This document shows positions 8,430 to 16,794 of a stretch of DNA of 44,993 nt, one piece after another; positions within the stretch are counted from its first letter, which is position 1, and each line of letters starts with the position of its first letter. Source of the DNA: Tychonema litorale BBK16 (GTDB lineage Bacteria > Cyanobacteriota > Cyanobacteriia > Cyanobacteriales > Microcoleaceae); assembly GCF_021648855.1 (NCBI RefSeq), contig NZ_JAKJHX010000028.1, positions 5,579 to 50,571 of the forward strand, written 5' to 3'. The notes beneath the pieces are model-generated. The model was not told the DNA's origin. It saw only the letters and a program-made list of their open reading frames with translations, and searched no databases. The translations under genes and the position numbers were made by a program.

Positions 8430-9530
8430 ATGGATCGATCGCAAGATCAAAACCGAATAGTTGAATATTTGCGGATTAAGCCAATTAGTCACAGTCAAAT
8501 TTACACTTCCCAAATTGCGAGACCTGATTCTCTGCGAAAAGAAATTATTCGCGATCGCCGCGAAGCTCTCAGGCGAAGTCTCATCGAACAAGGCAGCAAT
8601 TTAATTCCTTTAATTGTACGCCGCACTGAAGCTTATAGCAACGAAGAAGAATACGAAGTTGTCTGTGGCGCTGATTGGTATACTGTTGCAAAAGAACTTG
8701 GCATCGAGCAAATGTGGGCTTGGGTGTTTGAAATGACCGACGAGGAAGTAGCTGCTGCTCAAGCAGAAATGGAACTTTTAGCTCCCCAACCGACTCAAAA
8801 AACTCCACAAATTGAGACTCTATTTCAACAATTTGAGCTATCATTTCAACAAAAGGTAGAAAGTCTCACAAAACAAATAGAACAATCTATTAAAAAAAAT
8901 GAAGACTTACTCAAAAAACAAGTAAAATCTCTAACTGAACAGAATTTTGATCGCGATCAAATAGGACAAATTAAGGATTTGATTGCAAAAGTTGAACAAA
9001 CATTTAATGAAAAGGTAGATAAATTGGCTAAAAAAATTCAGAAATCTGGTAGCGATAATCTTCCAACATCTGCGGTTATTTCAGAGATTAATCTTGAATC
9101 TGCGTTAACACAGTTGGATAATTTGGAGCAATTGCTGTCAATCAAATTAGAGTCCACAGTTGAAAGAATTAATCAGTTTGTGGCGGATGCAATCAAAGAC
9201 GTAGAAGATGACCTAAAAAGTCAAATCGGAACTCTCCGCAGCCAACTTGGAGTTGCCGCGAATCACTCAGAAATACAGCCAGAAATACAACCAAAAAGCC
9301 AGTCAAAAAGCCAGTCAAAAAGCCAGCCTAAGAAGCAGTCAAAAGCTCAAGTGAAACCTCAGCTACCACAATTGCAGTTGGAGTTCCAGTTTGAAACCCC
9401 GGTGGAAGACTATGATAGCTGTTCGTTGAGGCGTTTAAAGGCGATCGGCAAAGATCGGAAAGTACCGGGCTACGCGCGTATGAAACGACCAGAAATTCTG
9501 GCTGCTCTTAAACAAATTGACGGTAAATAA
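8430..9530 (+). CDS. Second ParB-like protein with long coiled coil and SAP/Rho-N-like tail
   Basis: The 366-residue protein has a ParB-N-like start (about 10-110: ALRRSLIEQGSNLIPLIVRR, then YEVVCGADWYTVAKELGI). A long coiled coil follows (about 120-270, many Gln/Lys/Glu heptads). Next is a linker of repeated Lys-Ser-Gln and Pro-Lys words (280-315). The tail (330-366: SLRRLKAIGKDRKVPGYARM, then RPEILAALKQ) looks like a Rho-N/SAP nucleic-acid-binding domain. AAGAGG lies upstream of the ATG. It is similar in N-terminal design to the product of 7421-8131 but has a different DNA-binding end, so the two probably share the ParA partner or compete for it. Confidence 0.72.
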   Translation: MDRSQDQNRIVEYLRIKPISHSQIYTSQIARPDSLRKEIIRDRREALRRSLIEQGSNLIPLIVRRTEAYSNEEEYEVVCGADWYTVAKELGIEQMWAWVFEMTDEEVAAAQAEMELLAPQPTQKTPQIETLFQQFELSFQQKVESLTKQIEQSIKKNEDLLKKQVKSLTEQNFDRDQIGQIKDLIAKVEQTFNEKVDKLAKKIQKSGSDNLPTSAVISEINLESALTQLDNLEQLLSIKLESTVERINQFVADAIKDVEDDLKSQIGTLRSQLGVAANHSEIQPEIQPKSQSKSQSKSQPKKQSKAQVKPQLPQLQLEFQFETPVEDYDSCSLRRLKAIGKDRKVPGYARMKRPEILAALKQIDGK

Positions 9531-9538
9531 AGTCGCAA

Positions 9539-10162
9539 TAATACAACGACTTCTATGTGGCCGGCAATCTCACAATTTATTACAAACAACTTAAATCGAA
9601 AGACTTTCGAGGCCCAGACTTTTTTGTGGTACTGGGAACCGATCGCAAACCTCGGAAAAGTTGGGTAGTCTGGGAAGAAGAAGGAAAGTATCCCAATGTG
9701 ATTGTAGAAATGCTATCACCAACAACGGCTAATACCGATCGCGAATTTAAGAAAAAACTCTATCAAGACATCTTTCGTACCCCGGACTACTTTTGGTTCG
9801 ATCCACATACGTTAGAGTTTGCTGGATTTCATCTAGTGGATGGCGAATACCAACCGCTACCAGAGAATTCGTCAGGATATTTGTGGAGTCAACAGCTTGA
9901 CTTATTCCTAGGAATTCATCAGAATAAACTGCGATTTTTCAAGGCTTCTGGAGAGTTGGTTCCTACTCCCGAAGAAGTGGCAGATTCAGAACGTCAGCAA
10001 AAAGAATTTGCTCAACAACGAGAAGATTCAGAACGTCAGCAAAAAGAGTTTGCTCAACAATCCGCAGATTTAGAGCGTCAACAAAAAGAATTTGCTCAAC
10101 AACGAGCCGATCGCCTTGCCGCTAAATTACGAGAATTAAACATCGATCCTGATACAATTTAG
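9539..10162 (+). pseudogene. 5'-truncated Uma2-family nuclease-like gene
   Basis: The reading frame matches the Uma2/DUF820 PD-(D/E)XK family from its middle onward: RGPDFFVVL, then VIVEMLSPTT, KKKLYQDIFR and YFWFDPHTLEFAGF. The longest form starts with GTG at 9557, but the frame upstream reads YNDFYV back to a stop at 9539. This matches the usual internal family sequence, so the first 50 or so codons are missing. The C-terminus (about 142-185) holds three copies of a 14-residue unit (SERQQKEFAQQRED type). It lies directly after the ParB-like gene, so the breakpoint may mark the edge of the inserted ParA/ParB block. A shortened product could still be made. Confidence 0.7.
9980..10105 (+). repeat. 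Three tandem 42-bp coding repeats
   Basis: Units at 9980-10021, 10022-10063 and 10064-10105 differ at only a few bases and encode a 14-residue charged, Gln-rich helix repeat. They lie inside the truncated Uma2-family frame. Such repeats change copy number by slippage. Confidence 0.8.
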
Positions 10163-10527
10163 CGATCGCTACAACTGCTATTGGGTGCAGCAACCCTTTT
10201 GGTATGGATCGGAAATTCATTTAAAAATTGTGAAGTTGCTCTTACTATTTAACAAGATTTGTAAGAAATAGACAACTTTGTCAAAAAGTTGCCTCGGAGT
10301 ATCATTTCCAGGTGGAAATAAACAAAAAATAGGGGAAATTATGACTTGAAAAATAGTCATTGTTGCTGCGGATGTCTATAAATTCACGATAGCTGACTTC
10401 CGATCGCAAAATTTGGTCACAAGCAGATAAACGTCGTCAACTATGTCAAGATTAATGTCAAGCTTAAATCAGCGATCGCCAAACATCCTCAATCTCAGCC
10501 AAGTGCCAAAACCCGACGCAACTTCCA
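10163..10527. other. Gene-free stretch upstream of the kinase
   Basis: These 365 bases hold no convincing gene. A short inverted repeat (CAACTTTG with AAAAGTTG) lies near 10270-10290. Two HIP1-type GCGATCGC octamers are present. A purine-rich AGGGGAAATTATG is followed only by a stop codon. The stretch probably contains the kinase promoter, but no box was clear enough to call. Confidence 0.5.
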
Positions 10528-12438
10528 ATGACTAATCCTATCTACCCCGGCATTATTCTCAGCAACCACTATCGCATTGTCCGCGAATTGGGACATGGTG
10601 GCTTCGGGCGCACCTACCTGGCTGAAGACGCACACCGATTTAATGAACCTTGCGTTTTAAAAGAATTTGCGCCCCAAGTACAGGGGAGTTACGCTTTACA
10701 GAAATCCGAGGAACTCTTCGAGAGGGAAGCCGGAGTTCTTTACAAGCTGAAACACAACCAAATACCTAGCTTCCGGGAACTGTTTCGGGTCAATATTAGC
10801 GATCGAGGTTATCTATTTCTCGTCCAAGATTATATACCAGGACAAACATACCGTTTTTTGCTGGATGCCCGCAAACGTAACGGTTCCCGGTTCATTGAGG
10901 CAGAAATCAATCAATTACTGATCCAGCTTTTGCCCGTACTGGAATACACTCACTCTTTGGGGGTGATTCACCGCGATATCTCTCCAGATAACCTGATTCT
11001 GCGATCGTCTGACGGGATGCCGGTACTCATCGACTTCGGCGGAGTCAAGGAAGTTGCGGCCACCGCAGAGTCTCTGTTCGCTGAGACTAACGGCACTCCC
11101 GCCCCCGCAACTCGGATTGGCAAACTCGGCTATGCCCCAGCCGAACAGATGCAGATGGGCATCGTTTGTCCCCACAGCGATTTGTACGCTTTGGCGGCAA
11201 CGGTTTTGGTATTGCTGACAGGGAAGGAACCCCATCAGTTGCTCGACAGCTATACCTTGAATTGGAATTGGCGATCGCAATGTTTAGTCTCTCCAAATTT
11301 GGCTCTGGTGTTGGATAAAATGCTCGCTCACGGGCCGGGCGATCGCTATTCCTCGGCGCGAGAGGTAATGTTTGCTCTCTCCGGCAATCAGCTTTCTATG
11401 CCTCTCTCGCAGCCTACGACAGCATCAACATTTCCAGCGACACAAGCCCCGCCGGAGTTGCAGCCGATACCTGTACCACCGCCGCAATTACCGGGAATTC
11501 CGGTTTCAATGAGTAATATTCGCAGTCAAGAAAAGTTGCCTGCTTGGAAGATGGTTTTGTTGGTGACAGCAGTATTGTCAAGTATGGGAGGAGTTGGCTG
11601 GTTTGCGGGTAATTATTTGTTGAATTTTCAATCTCCTAAAGTGCAGAAAATTCCGGTAGCTACGGGCCCAAAACAGCAACAAGAAGATGCTTTACGCGAT
11701 CGCTTTCAGAAACTAGAAATAGACGATAAATTTTATAATGGTTACGTGAGTCTTGTGGACGAAACTTTCTATGCCAAATACCCAGAGTTGGGAGGGCGGT
11801 TGTTACAAGAAGGTGAGGGCGATCGCAATTGGCGCGAAAAGTGGCAAAAAATCGGTGATGAATTACTTGACAAATTGCAAACTATTAGCAGTAATTCTAG
11901 AAAGCGGTTGGGAACTTATGATACCAATGATATCTCGCGCCGGAAAGCTGAGGTTAACAAGATCAATTTGAGCAGTCGGGCGCTGAATGATTTAACTGAT
12001 GCTAAGTTTTTTCATTTGTTTCCAGAAGAGCGGCGCGATCGAGATATCATTAATTTGGCGATCGGGCAAATCTGGCAAGCAATTAGTAGCGACAGCCTCG
12101 AAGCCTTACAAGCCGGAGCAACCATCGAAAGCATAGAATTTGAAAACCGAGCTTCTAGCAAAACCCTCAAAGGTAATCTCAAACCAGGAGAAGGGAAAGC
12201 TTATATAGCCAGACTCGCTCAAAATCAAACTCTGCGGGTGAATTTGCAAGCTCCCCGTAAATCGACTCTACTATCAATTTATACTCCGGGACGAAGAAGG
12301 GGAGGGCGGGCTTTGCTTGAAGATGCAGAGGGACTTAGTTGGTCAGGATTGCTGGATGATGATGGTTATTATGAATTCGTGGTAGTTTCTAAATCCTCAG
12401 AGGCTATTTCCTATGAGTTGAATCTGGCGGCGGAATAA
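10528..12438 (+). CDS. Membrane-anchored Ser/Thr protein kinase (Hanks type)
   Basis: The 636-residue protein starts with a complete kinase domain (about 15-285). It has the glycine loop LGHGGFGRTYLAE, the ATP-lysine in CVLKEFAP, catalytic HRDISPDN and metal-binding DFGG. A Pro-rich linker (295-330) leads to one membrane segment (about 343-366, MVLLVTAVLSSMGGVGWFAG). The C-terminal ~270 residues would be outside the cytoplasmic membrane. Their last ~110 residues (GNLKPGEGKAYIARLAQNQTLRVNLQAP) resemble the pre-peptidase/ABA-1-like domain fused to other cyanobacterial kinases. This is the layout of a sensor kinase, but its ligand and targets cannot be told. Confidence 0.9.
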   Translation: MTNPIYPGIILSNHYRIVRELGHGGFGRTYLAEDAHRFNEPCVLKEFAPQVQGSYALQKSEELFEREAGVLYKLKHNQIPSFRELFRVNISDRGYLFLVQDYIPGQTYRFLLDARKRNGSRFIEAEINQLLIQLLPVLEYTHSLGVIHRDISPDNLILRSSDGMPVLIDFGGVKEVAATAESLFAETNGTPAPATRIGKLGYAPAEQMQMGIVCPHSDLYALAATVLVLLTGKEPHQLLDSYTLNWNWRSQCLVSPNLALVLDKMLAHGPGDRYSSAREVMFALSGNQLSMPLSQPTTASTFPATQAPPELQPIPVPPPQLPGIPVSMSNIRSQEKLPAWKMVLLVTAVLSSMGGVGWFAGNYLLNFQSPKVQKIPVATGPKQQQEDALRDRFQKLEIDDKFYNGYVSLVDETFYAKYPELGGRLLQEGEGDRNWREKWQKIGDELLDKLQTISSNSRKRLGTYDTNDISRRKAEVNKINLSSRALNDLTDAKFFHLFPEERRDRDIINLAIGQIWQAISSDSLEALQAGATIESIEFENRASSKTLKGNLKPGEGKAYIARLAQNQTLRVNLQAPRKSTLLSIYTPGRRRGGRALLEDAEGLSWSGLLDDDGYYEFVVVSKSSEAISYELNLAAE

Positions 12439-12515
12439 GTCCTCTTGACGTTGAAGAAAACCCAGGTAATAATAGGTAATAGTAATCATGTAAGTTTTCA
12501 GGTTCAGAAAAGAAT

Positions 12516-12785
12516 ATGCTGAGATTTGCGATCGTAGCTTTAGTGACCTTAGAGTTAGTATTGCTGACAGCACTAGGTATGAATCCAGCCACTGCATCAG
12601 TCAGCAACCCCGAATTTTACGCTTGGAACTTTGCCTCTGTAGGTAGCAGCGAACTCGTTTGTAAAAAAATGGTAGTCGCCCCCCAAGACATAGTTCTTCC
12701 GTCATCGCCCATGCAGGCGGTTAATATCAGTTCCGCTATAGTGGATGAAAAGTTTTGCGCCAATTCCACTAAGCCTTTGAAATAA
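12516..12785 (+). CDS. Small exported protein of unknown function
   Basis: The 89-residue product has a clear signal peptide: a short N-terminus, the hydrophobic run FAIVALVTLELVLLTALG, then ATA-SV as a likely cleavage site near residue 28. The mature part is about 60 residues with two cysteines (C50 and C82) that could form a disulfide. It follows the kinase by 77 bases on the same strand and could be co-transcribed. I know no family for it. Confidence 0.55.
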   Translation: MLRFAIVALVTLELVLLTALGMNPATASVSNPEFYAWNFASVGSSELVCKKMVVAPQDIVLPSSPMQAVNISSAIVDEKFCANSTKPLK

Positions 12786-12870
12786 GACGGTTAATCAGTT
12801 TTTGCCGCTAGCAACCGAGTGATGTTGTTGGCGGCAATTTTTATTGCCATACCTGAAAAGCTTTGTATCA

Positions 12871-13014
12871 TTAATTATCATATACAGGAATATCTTCGTC
12901 AGTATTAAACTGAGTAACAATAGACTCTCCTGCATTAATTCCCCGTTTCCTCAGTCCATTGCGAATAAGTGTTACAGCATAATCTCCTTCAGCCAAAAAT
13001 TGTTCTCAAGTCAT
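12871..13014 (-). pseudogene. Short protein-like frame broken by a stop after codon 2
   Basis: Read on the minus strand, this 48-codon frame begins ATG-ACT-TGA and continues EQFLAEGDYAVTLIRNGL, then RKRGINAGESIV and FNTDEDIPVYDN before TAA. The residue pattern is that of real protein, but the TGA at codon 3 and the lack of a ribosome site suggest a decayed or truncated gene. Translation from a later TTG is possible. The rest of 12786-13051 shows nothing. Confidence 0.4.
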
Positions 13015-13051
13015 AAATACTTAATCATACTTTTTTCTTAAAATATTATCA

Positions 13052-14047
13052 TCAAAACTCATCTAAATTTTCCTCATTCATGTCGGGCAAAGAATTTTTT
13101 ATTTGATTCATTTGTTCTTGCACCAGTTTTATTAAACGCTCGTTGCAGTATTCAGCAATTGTTGGATAGTTGTCTGCCATCTCTTCTAAAGGCGTTACCA
13201 CACACGGATCGCTAATATCAATACCCAATTCTATCCACTTCCTAGTTTGCTCCACAGCTATATTGACCACATTTTCTAGTTCTGGCAAGTAGTTACTTAT
13301 CCCATTTAAAGGATTTAATTTCGAGATTTCCTCTACAGAAATAGACAGATTTTCTAGTTGCTTTTTGTTGAGTGATTTAAGGTCTTTATCTTTTGCAAAT
13401 ACTGAAAGAAGCGAAGATGTTCCCGCTTCTAATATTTTTTTATGAAGGAGTGAAAAAGGTTGCCTACCTTCAACTGGAATATTATCCCAATAATTAGTAG
13501 CAAGTTCTCGGAATAGTTGATATGCTCTAACATAATGTACGCATCTATCTATCTCATCTTTTGTAGTGCTCGCTAGATAGATAAAGCCCAGAGCCTCACA
13601 AAATATTTGACCAGTCTTTAAATCCTTACTACAATCATCACTGAATTTTTTTATAATCTCCTTTAACTTTTCGTCTAAAGATGTTTTCCAAGCGTATTCG
13701 CCAATTTCATAAAGTACGAATTCGTTCAGCTCTTCAAACTTCTTTGATATTACAAATAACTCTTCAGAAGTTAAACTTTCACGTATCACTCCCTCCTCGG
13801 CAAATGATGTACTACTTCTTTCCTCTGACTTCGTGTCCTTCGCGTCTTCGTGGTTAAATAATTCGATATTCTTCCAATGGGAAGGAGCTAAACTATTTAT
13901 TTCATCAATTTTAGTAGTAAGTATTACTATTAAACTATCAAATTCAGAAGTAACAAATTCCGTTTCGAGCTTTTGCCTAGCTTCCTCTATTTTGGTTTGA
14001 ATACTAGAGCTGAGAGCTTGAAAGCTATCTAAAACAGATTGTGTCAT
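13052..14047 (-). CDS. Unknown helical protein
   Basis: The 331-residue protein is acidic, largely alpha-helical, with no signal peptide, membrane segment or known active-site motif. Residues 65-76 (NHEDAKDTKSEE) are encoded by a dispersed DNA repeat (see 13821-13857) that has entered the reading frame without breaking it. The segment looks like a disordered insert between two helical parts. The ATG at 14045-14047 is the first start in frame. Neighbours give no clue. Confidence 0.65.
   Translation of the reverse strand: MTQSVLDSFQALSSSIQTKIEEARQKLETEFVTSEFDSLIVILTTKIDEINSLAPSHWKNIELFNHEDAKDTKSEERSSTSFAEEGVIRESLTSEELFVISKKFEELNEFVLYEIGEYAWKTSLDEKLKEIIKKFSDDCSKDLKTGQIFCEALGFIYLASTTKDEIDRCVHYVRAYQLFRELATNYWDNIPVEGRQPFSLLHKKILEAGTSSLLSVFAKDKDLKSLNKKQLENLSISVEEISKLNPLNGISNYLPELENVVNIAVEQTRKWIELGIDISDPCVVTPLEEMADNYPTIAEYCNERLIKLVQEQMNQIKNSLPDMNEENLDEF
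13821..13857. repeat. Dispersed repeat inside a coding region
   Basis: On the plus strand this reads TCCTCTGACTTCGTGTCC followed by TTCGCGTCTTCGTGGTT. The 'cttcgtgtcc-ttcg-cttcgtgg' word is a recognisable dispersed repeat of many bacterial genomes and normally lies between genes. Here it is translated in frame as residues 64-76 of the unknown protein. Confidence 0.6.
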
Positions 14048-14181
14048 AGTATTTAACCTCGCAGCAGTTGGCTGACTTGTACTAATGAAAGTAGGTTTAC
14101 TTGCATTCTATCACAACCACACGAATAGTGCATCAAAAAGCGATCGCACTTTTCTCCACATCCTCCAACCCTAAAAAACAA

Positions 14182-14205
14182 AAAGTCCGCCTGGGCGCGG
14201 ACTTT
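14182..14205 (-). terminator. Rho-independent terminator after the pentapeptide-repeat gene
   Basis: On the minus strand, AAAGTCCGC pairs with GCGGACTTT over a 6-base loop, followed by TTGTTTTTTAG. It is 66 bases past the pentapeptide gene's stop. The stem matches one half of the two-hairpin dispersed repeat at 2730 and 25483, so the repeat seems to have been recruited as a terminator. Confidence 0.75.
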
Positions 14206-14216
14206 GTTCGTGTAGC

Positions 14217-14265
14217 ATCAGACTAATGACTACTGACTAATGACTACTGACTAATGACTAATGAC
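14217..14265. repeat. Short tandem repeat, about 14 bp
   Basis: Three runs of GACTAATGACTACT-type words lie head to tail between the terminator hairpin and the pentapeptide gene. The same GTCATTAGT word appears after desA at 5781-5810. Confidence 0.75.
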
Positions 14266-14270
14266 CCTTA

Positions 14271-14993
14271 TCACTCCAAATTCAAGACACAATAAGGATA
14301 ATTAGTCGTTACACAAACCACAGGCCCCACATTCGTACCCCGCAAATTCGCACGTTCCAAATCAGCCTGACGGAAATCTCTCGCCGCATCTAGATTTGTA
14401 CCACTCAATTGAGCCTTTGGTAGCCGAGTATTCGACAAAATAGCACTCTGCAAATTCGTATCGCGCACATCCGCAAAAGACAAATCCGCACCACTTAAAT
14501 TCGCTCGATTTAGATTAACTCTAAACAAAAGTGATCGCCGCAAATCTGTATTCGACAAATTAGCTTGCAGTAAATAAGATTCTGCCAAATTAGCCGAAAA
14601 AAGTTTAGCACCACGCAAATCAGCGTTCGTCATATTTGCTCTACTCAAAAAAGCATTAGACAAATTCGCACTTCGCAGATTAGCACTATCCAAATCAGCA
14701 CCATACAAATCAGCATTAACTAAGTTAGCACCAGCCAAATTAGCATCAGTTAAATCTGCTTGTATCAAATTAGCTTCATAAAGATTTGCTCCGCTTAAAT
14801 CAGCCCCTTTCAAATTAGCTCTATACAAGCTAGCCTTGAATAAATCGGCATTTCTCAAATCGCAACCTTCACACTCCTTAGTTTCCAACAACTGCCGGAC
14901 ATGATCCGCATTTTGAGCTTTCACCGGAACAGCTAGCCAAAGCGATGCTAAAATTGTTGTTACAGTTGCTAAAATTTTAACTTTCATAGACAA
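14271..14993 (-). CDS. Exported pentapeptide-repeat protein
   Basis: The 240-residue protein begins with a signal peptide (KVKILATVTTILASLWLAVP, cleavage likely after VKA near residue 26). It then has about 30 tandem pentapeptides of A(D/N)LXX type from residue 45 to 220, which form a right-handed square beta helix. A CEGC motif (39-42) lies before the helix and two cysteines lie near the C-terminus, so disulfides in the periplasm or thylakoid lumen are possible. Pentapeptide proteins often bind protein partners; the role here is unknown. A start two codons later (MKVK) is equally possible. Confidence 0.88.
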   Translation of the reverse strand: MSMKVKILATVTTILASLWLAVPVKAQNADHVRQLLETKECEGCDLRNADLFKASLYRANLKGADLSGANLYEANLIQADLTDANLAGANLVNADLYGADLDSANLRSANLSNAFLSRANMTNADLRGAKLFSANLAESYLLQANLSNTDLRRSLLFRVNLNRANLSGADLSFADVRDTNLQSAILSNTRLPKAQLSGTNLDAARDFRQADLERANLRGTNVGPVVCVTTNYPYCVLNLE

Positions 14994-15046
14994 ACCTCAT
15001 AGATTCCATGTTTTTCATCAAGTATATGACAGATCTATAAATCCCC

Positions 15047-15108
15047 GTAGGGACACGGCAATGCCGTGTCCTAATTAAGTAAGGAGACGGCAATGCCGTG
15101 TCCCTACT
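15047..15108. repeat. Paired palindromes of the GGACACGGCA family
   Basis: Two 21-base palindromes, 15051-15071 and 15083-15103, have GGACACGGCA/TGCCGTGTCC arms (one arm of the second reads GGAGACGGCA). They are separated by TAATTAAGTAA. The outer ends GTAGG and CCTAC also pair, so the whole unit is an inverted repeat. It belongs to the family at 1-119 and sits seven bases past the pgk stop, where it may act as a terminator or mRNA stabiliser. Confidence 0.8.
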
Positions 15109-15114
15109 ACTTAA

Positions 15115-16314
15115 TTAAGCTTCATCTAAAGCCGCCACACCAGGCAATTCCTTACCTTCAAGTAGCTCCAAACTAGCGCCGCCACCAGTCGAAATGTGGC
15201 TCATTTCTGCACCCAAATTCAACTGTTCAACAGCCGCTACCGAGTCACCACCACCGATAATTGTGGTAGTACCAGTTTTAGTAATTCCAGCCAAAGAATG
15301 AGCGACACCTTCAGTTCCCGCAGCAAACTTCTCCATCTCAAACACGCCCATCGGCCCGTTCCAGATGACAGTTTTACAATCAGCCAAAGCATCTTGGAAA
15401 GTTTTGACTGAATCAGGGCCAATATCCAAACCCATCCAACCATCGGGAATGTTCTCGACGGAGACGATTTGAGTGTTAGCATCAGCAGCAAACTTGTCAG
15501 CAACTATCACATCAGTAGGTAACAGAAAAGTAACTCCCCGTTCCTTCGCCTTAGCTTCCAAAGACTTAGCCAATTCTAGTTTGTCATCTTCCACCAAAGA
15601 CTTACCAACATTCAAGCCACGAGCCTTGTAGAATGTGAAAACCATGCCACCGCCCAATAGCAATTTGTCGCACTTTTCCAACAGTTTTTCGATGACTCCA
15701 ATCTTGCTAGAAACCTTAGAACCGCCGATGATAGCAGCTAAAGGACGTTGAGGATTGTCGATCGCACTACCAAGATACTGCAATTCCTTTTCCATCAAGA
15801 ACCCAGCCACGGAAGGACTCAGATACTTAGTCACACCCTCGGTAGAAGCGTGCGCCCGGTGAGCAGTTCCAAAAGCATCATTTACATACAAATCAGCCAC
15901 AGAAGCCAACTTTTTAGCAAATTCTGGATCATTTGCTTCCTCTTCTGGGTAGAAGCGGACATTTTCTAGCAAAATCACATCGCCATTTTCCATCGCCGCA
16001 ACTGTCGCAGCGACATCATCGCCGATACAATCATCAGTTTTTTTGACTTCTTTACCCAACAATTCCGAGAGGCGCTTAGCAACAGGAGTCAAACGCAATT
16101 TCTCGGTAACACCCTTGGGACGCCCGAAGTGGCTGCACAAAATCACCTTAGCGCCCTTGGAAGCTAAATCTTGAATTGTCGGCAGAGCAGCCCGGATGCG
16201 AGTATCATCGGTGATACTGCCGTTGTCGAGTGGCACGTTAAAGTCCGCCCGCACGAGTACCCGTTTTCCCGATAAGTCCGATGCCGATAAATTTCCTACA
16301 GTTTTTTTTGTCAC
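15115..16314 (-). CDS. pgk: Phosphoglycerate kinase
   Basis: Catalyses the reversible transfer of phosphate between 1,3-bisphosphoglycerate/ADP and 3-phosphoglycerate/ATP, in glycolysis and the Calvin cycle. The 399-residue protein has the family length and motifs: [12 protein letters not shown] near the start, HFGRP, the GGSKVSSKI hinge region, WNGPMGVFE and the nucleotide-binding [10 protein letters not shown] near the end. The start codon is GTG (16312-16314), supported by a strong AGGAGG seven bases upstream. The palindrome pair at 15047-15108 follows the stop. Confidence 0.97.
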   Translation of the reverse strand: MTKKTVGNLSASDLSGKRVLVRADFNVPLDNGSITDDTRIRAALPTIQDLASKGAKVILCSHFGRPKGVTEKLRLTPVAKRLSELLGKEVKKTDDCIGDDVAATVAAMENGDVILLENVRFYPEEEANDPEFAKKLASVADLYVNDAFGTAHRAHASTEGVTKYLSPSVAGFLMEKELQYLGSAIDNPQRPLAAIIGGSKVSSKIGVIEKLLEKCDKLLLGGGMVFTFYKARGLNVGKSLVEDDKLELAKSLEAKAKERGVTFLLPTDVIVADKFAADANTQIVSVENIPDGWMGLDIGPDSVKTFQDALADCKTVIWNGPMGVFEMEKFAAGTEGVAHSLAGITKTGTTTIIGGGDSVAAVEQLNLGAEMSHISTGGGASLELLEGKELPGVAALDEA

Positions 16315-16534
16315 AGGATTAACCTCCTAATATGTGTGTTTTGTTGAATTCCGTTAAAATGGTGGCACTGGTAACTTGCACTTGGGCCTAGGACGAATTT
16401 AATCGCGCCCTACAAAAAACGGAAGATGGAACAAAGTGCGCTGATGGGCTTAACTTAAACACTTTATCAAAAAATTGGGTCTAAAACCCCGTCATCAGCT
16501 TGACGACTTTGGGTTAAAATAAAACAGTCTACAG

Positions 16535-16766
16535 GCTCAAGACACGTTGAAATAGCCACGTTGAGAAGCGCACCTAGACGGTTTGGAGGGGCAATGCTTA
16601 AGTGCAACCCTGACGACAAACAAGTATTAACTTGTGTACCAAAAAGTCAACCTAGGGCATTGGGAGACTCTAAATGAACGTGGAGCGAAGGTAAGACTAC
16701 TTCGGTAGCACATTGCTGTGAAGCGTTAAGGAATCCTCGCTCCTTCAGGACGAGGAGGTATGTCAA
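16535..16766 (+). mobile_element. Orphan IS200/IS605-type right end with omegaRNA-like leader
   Basis: The end sequence GAATC + hairpin CCTCG..TCCT-TC-AGGA..CGAGG (16735-16755) + AGGTATGTCAA (16756-16766) has the layout of IS605-family right ends. The preceding CTGTGAAGCGTTAAG matches the right end at the window edge (complement of 44941-44993), which reads CTGTGAAGCGTCAAG. Upstream hairpins (CGAAG/CTTCG, CACA/TGTG) resemble the omegaRNA scaffold made from TnpB elements. No intact tnpB is present; a frame ending ALGDSK at 16675 may be its last remnant. The rest of the 480-base pgk-usp gap (16315-16534) shows no gene. Confidence 0.6.
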
Positions 16767-16794
16767 CGGAGTCCGTGTGCCGGAGATTTCCAGT

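Noticed and set aside
10315..10362. A possible small gene with AGGGGAAATTATG before the kinase
   Set aside because: The frame stops after two codons (ATG-ACT-TGA).
12844..13041. A 65-codon plus-strand frame
   Set aside because: It has low-complexity, Ile/Ser/Asn-rich text and overlaps the more protein-like minus frame at 12871-13014.
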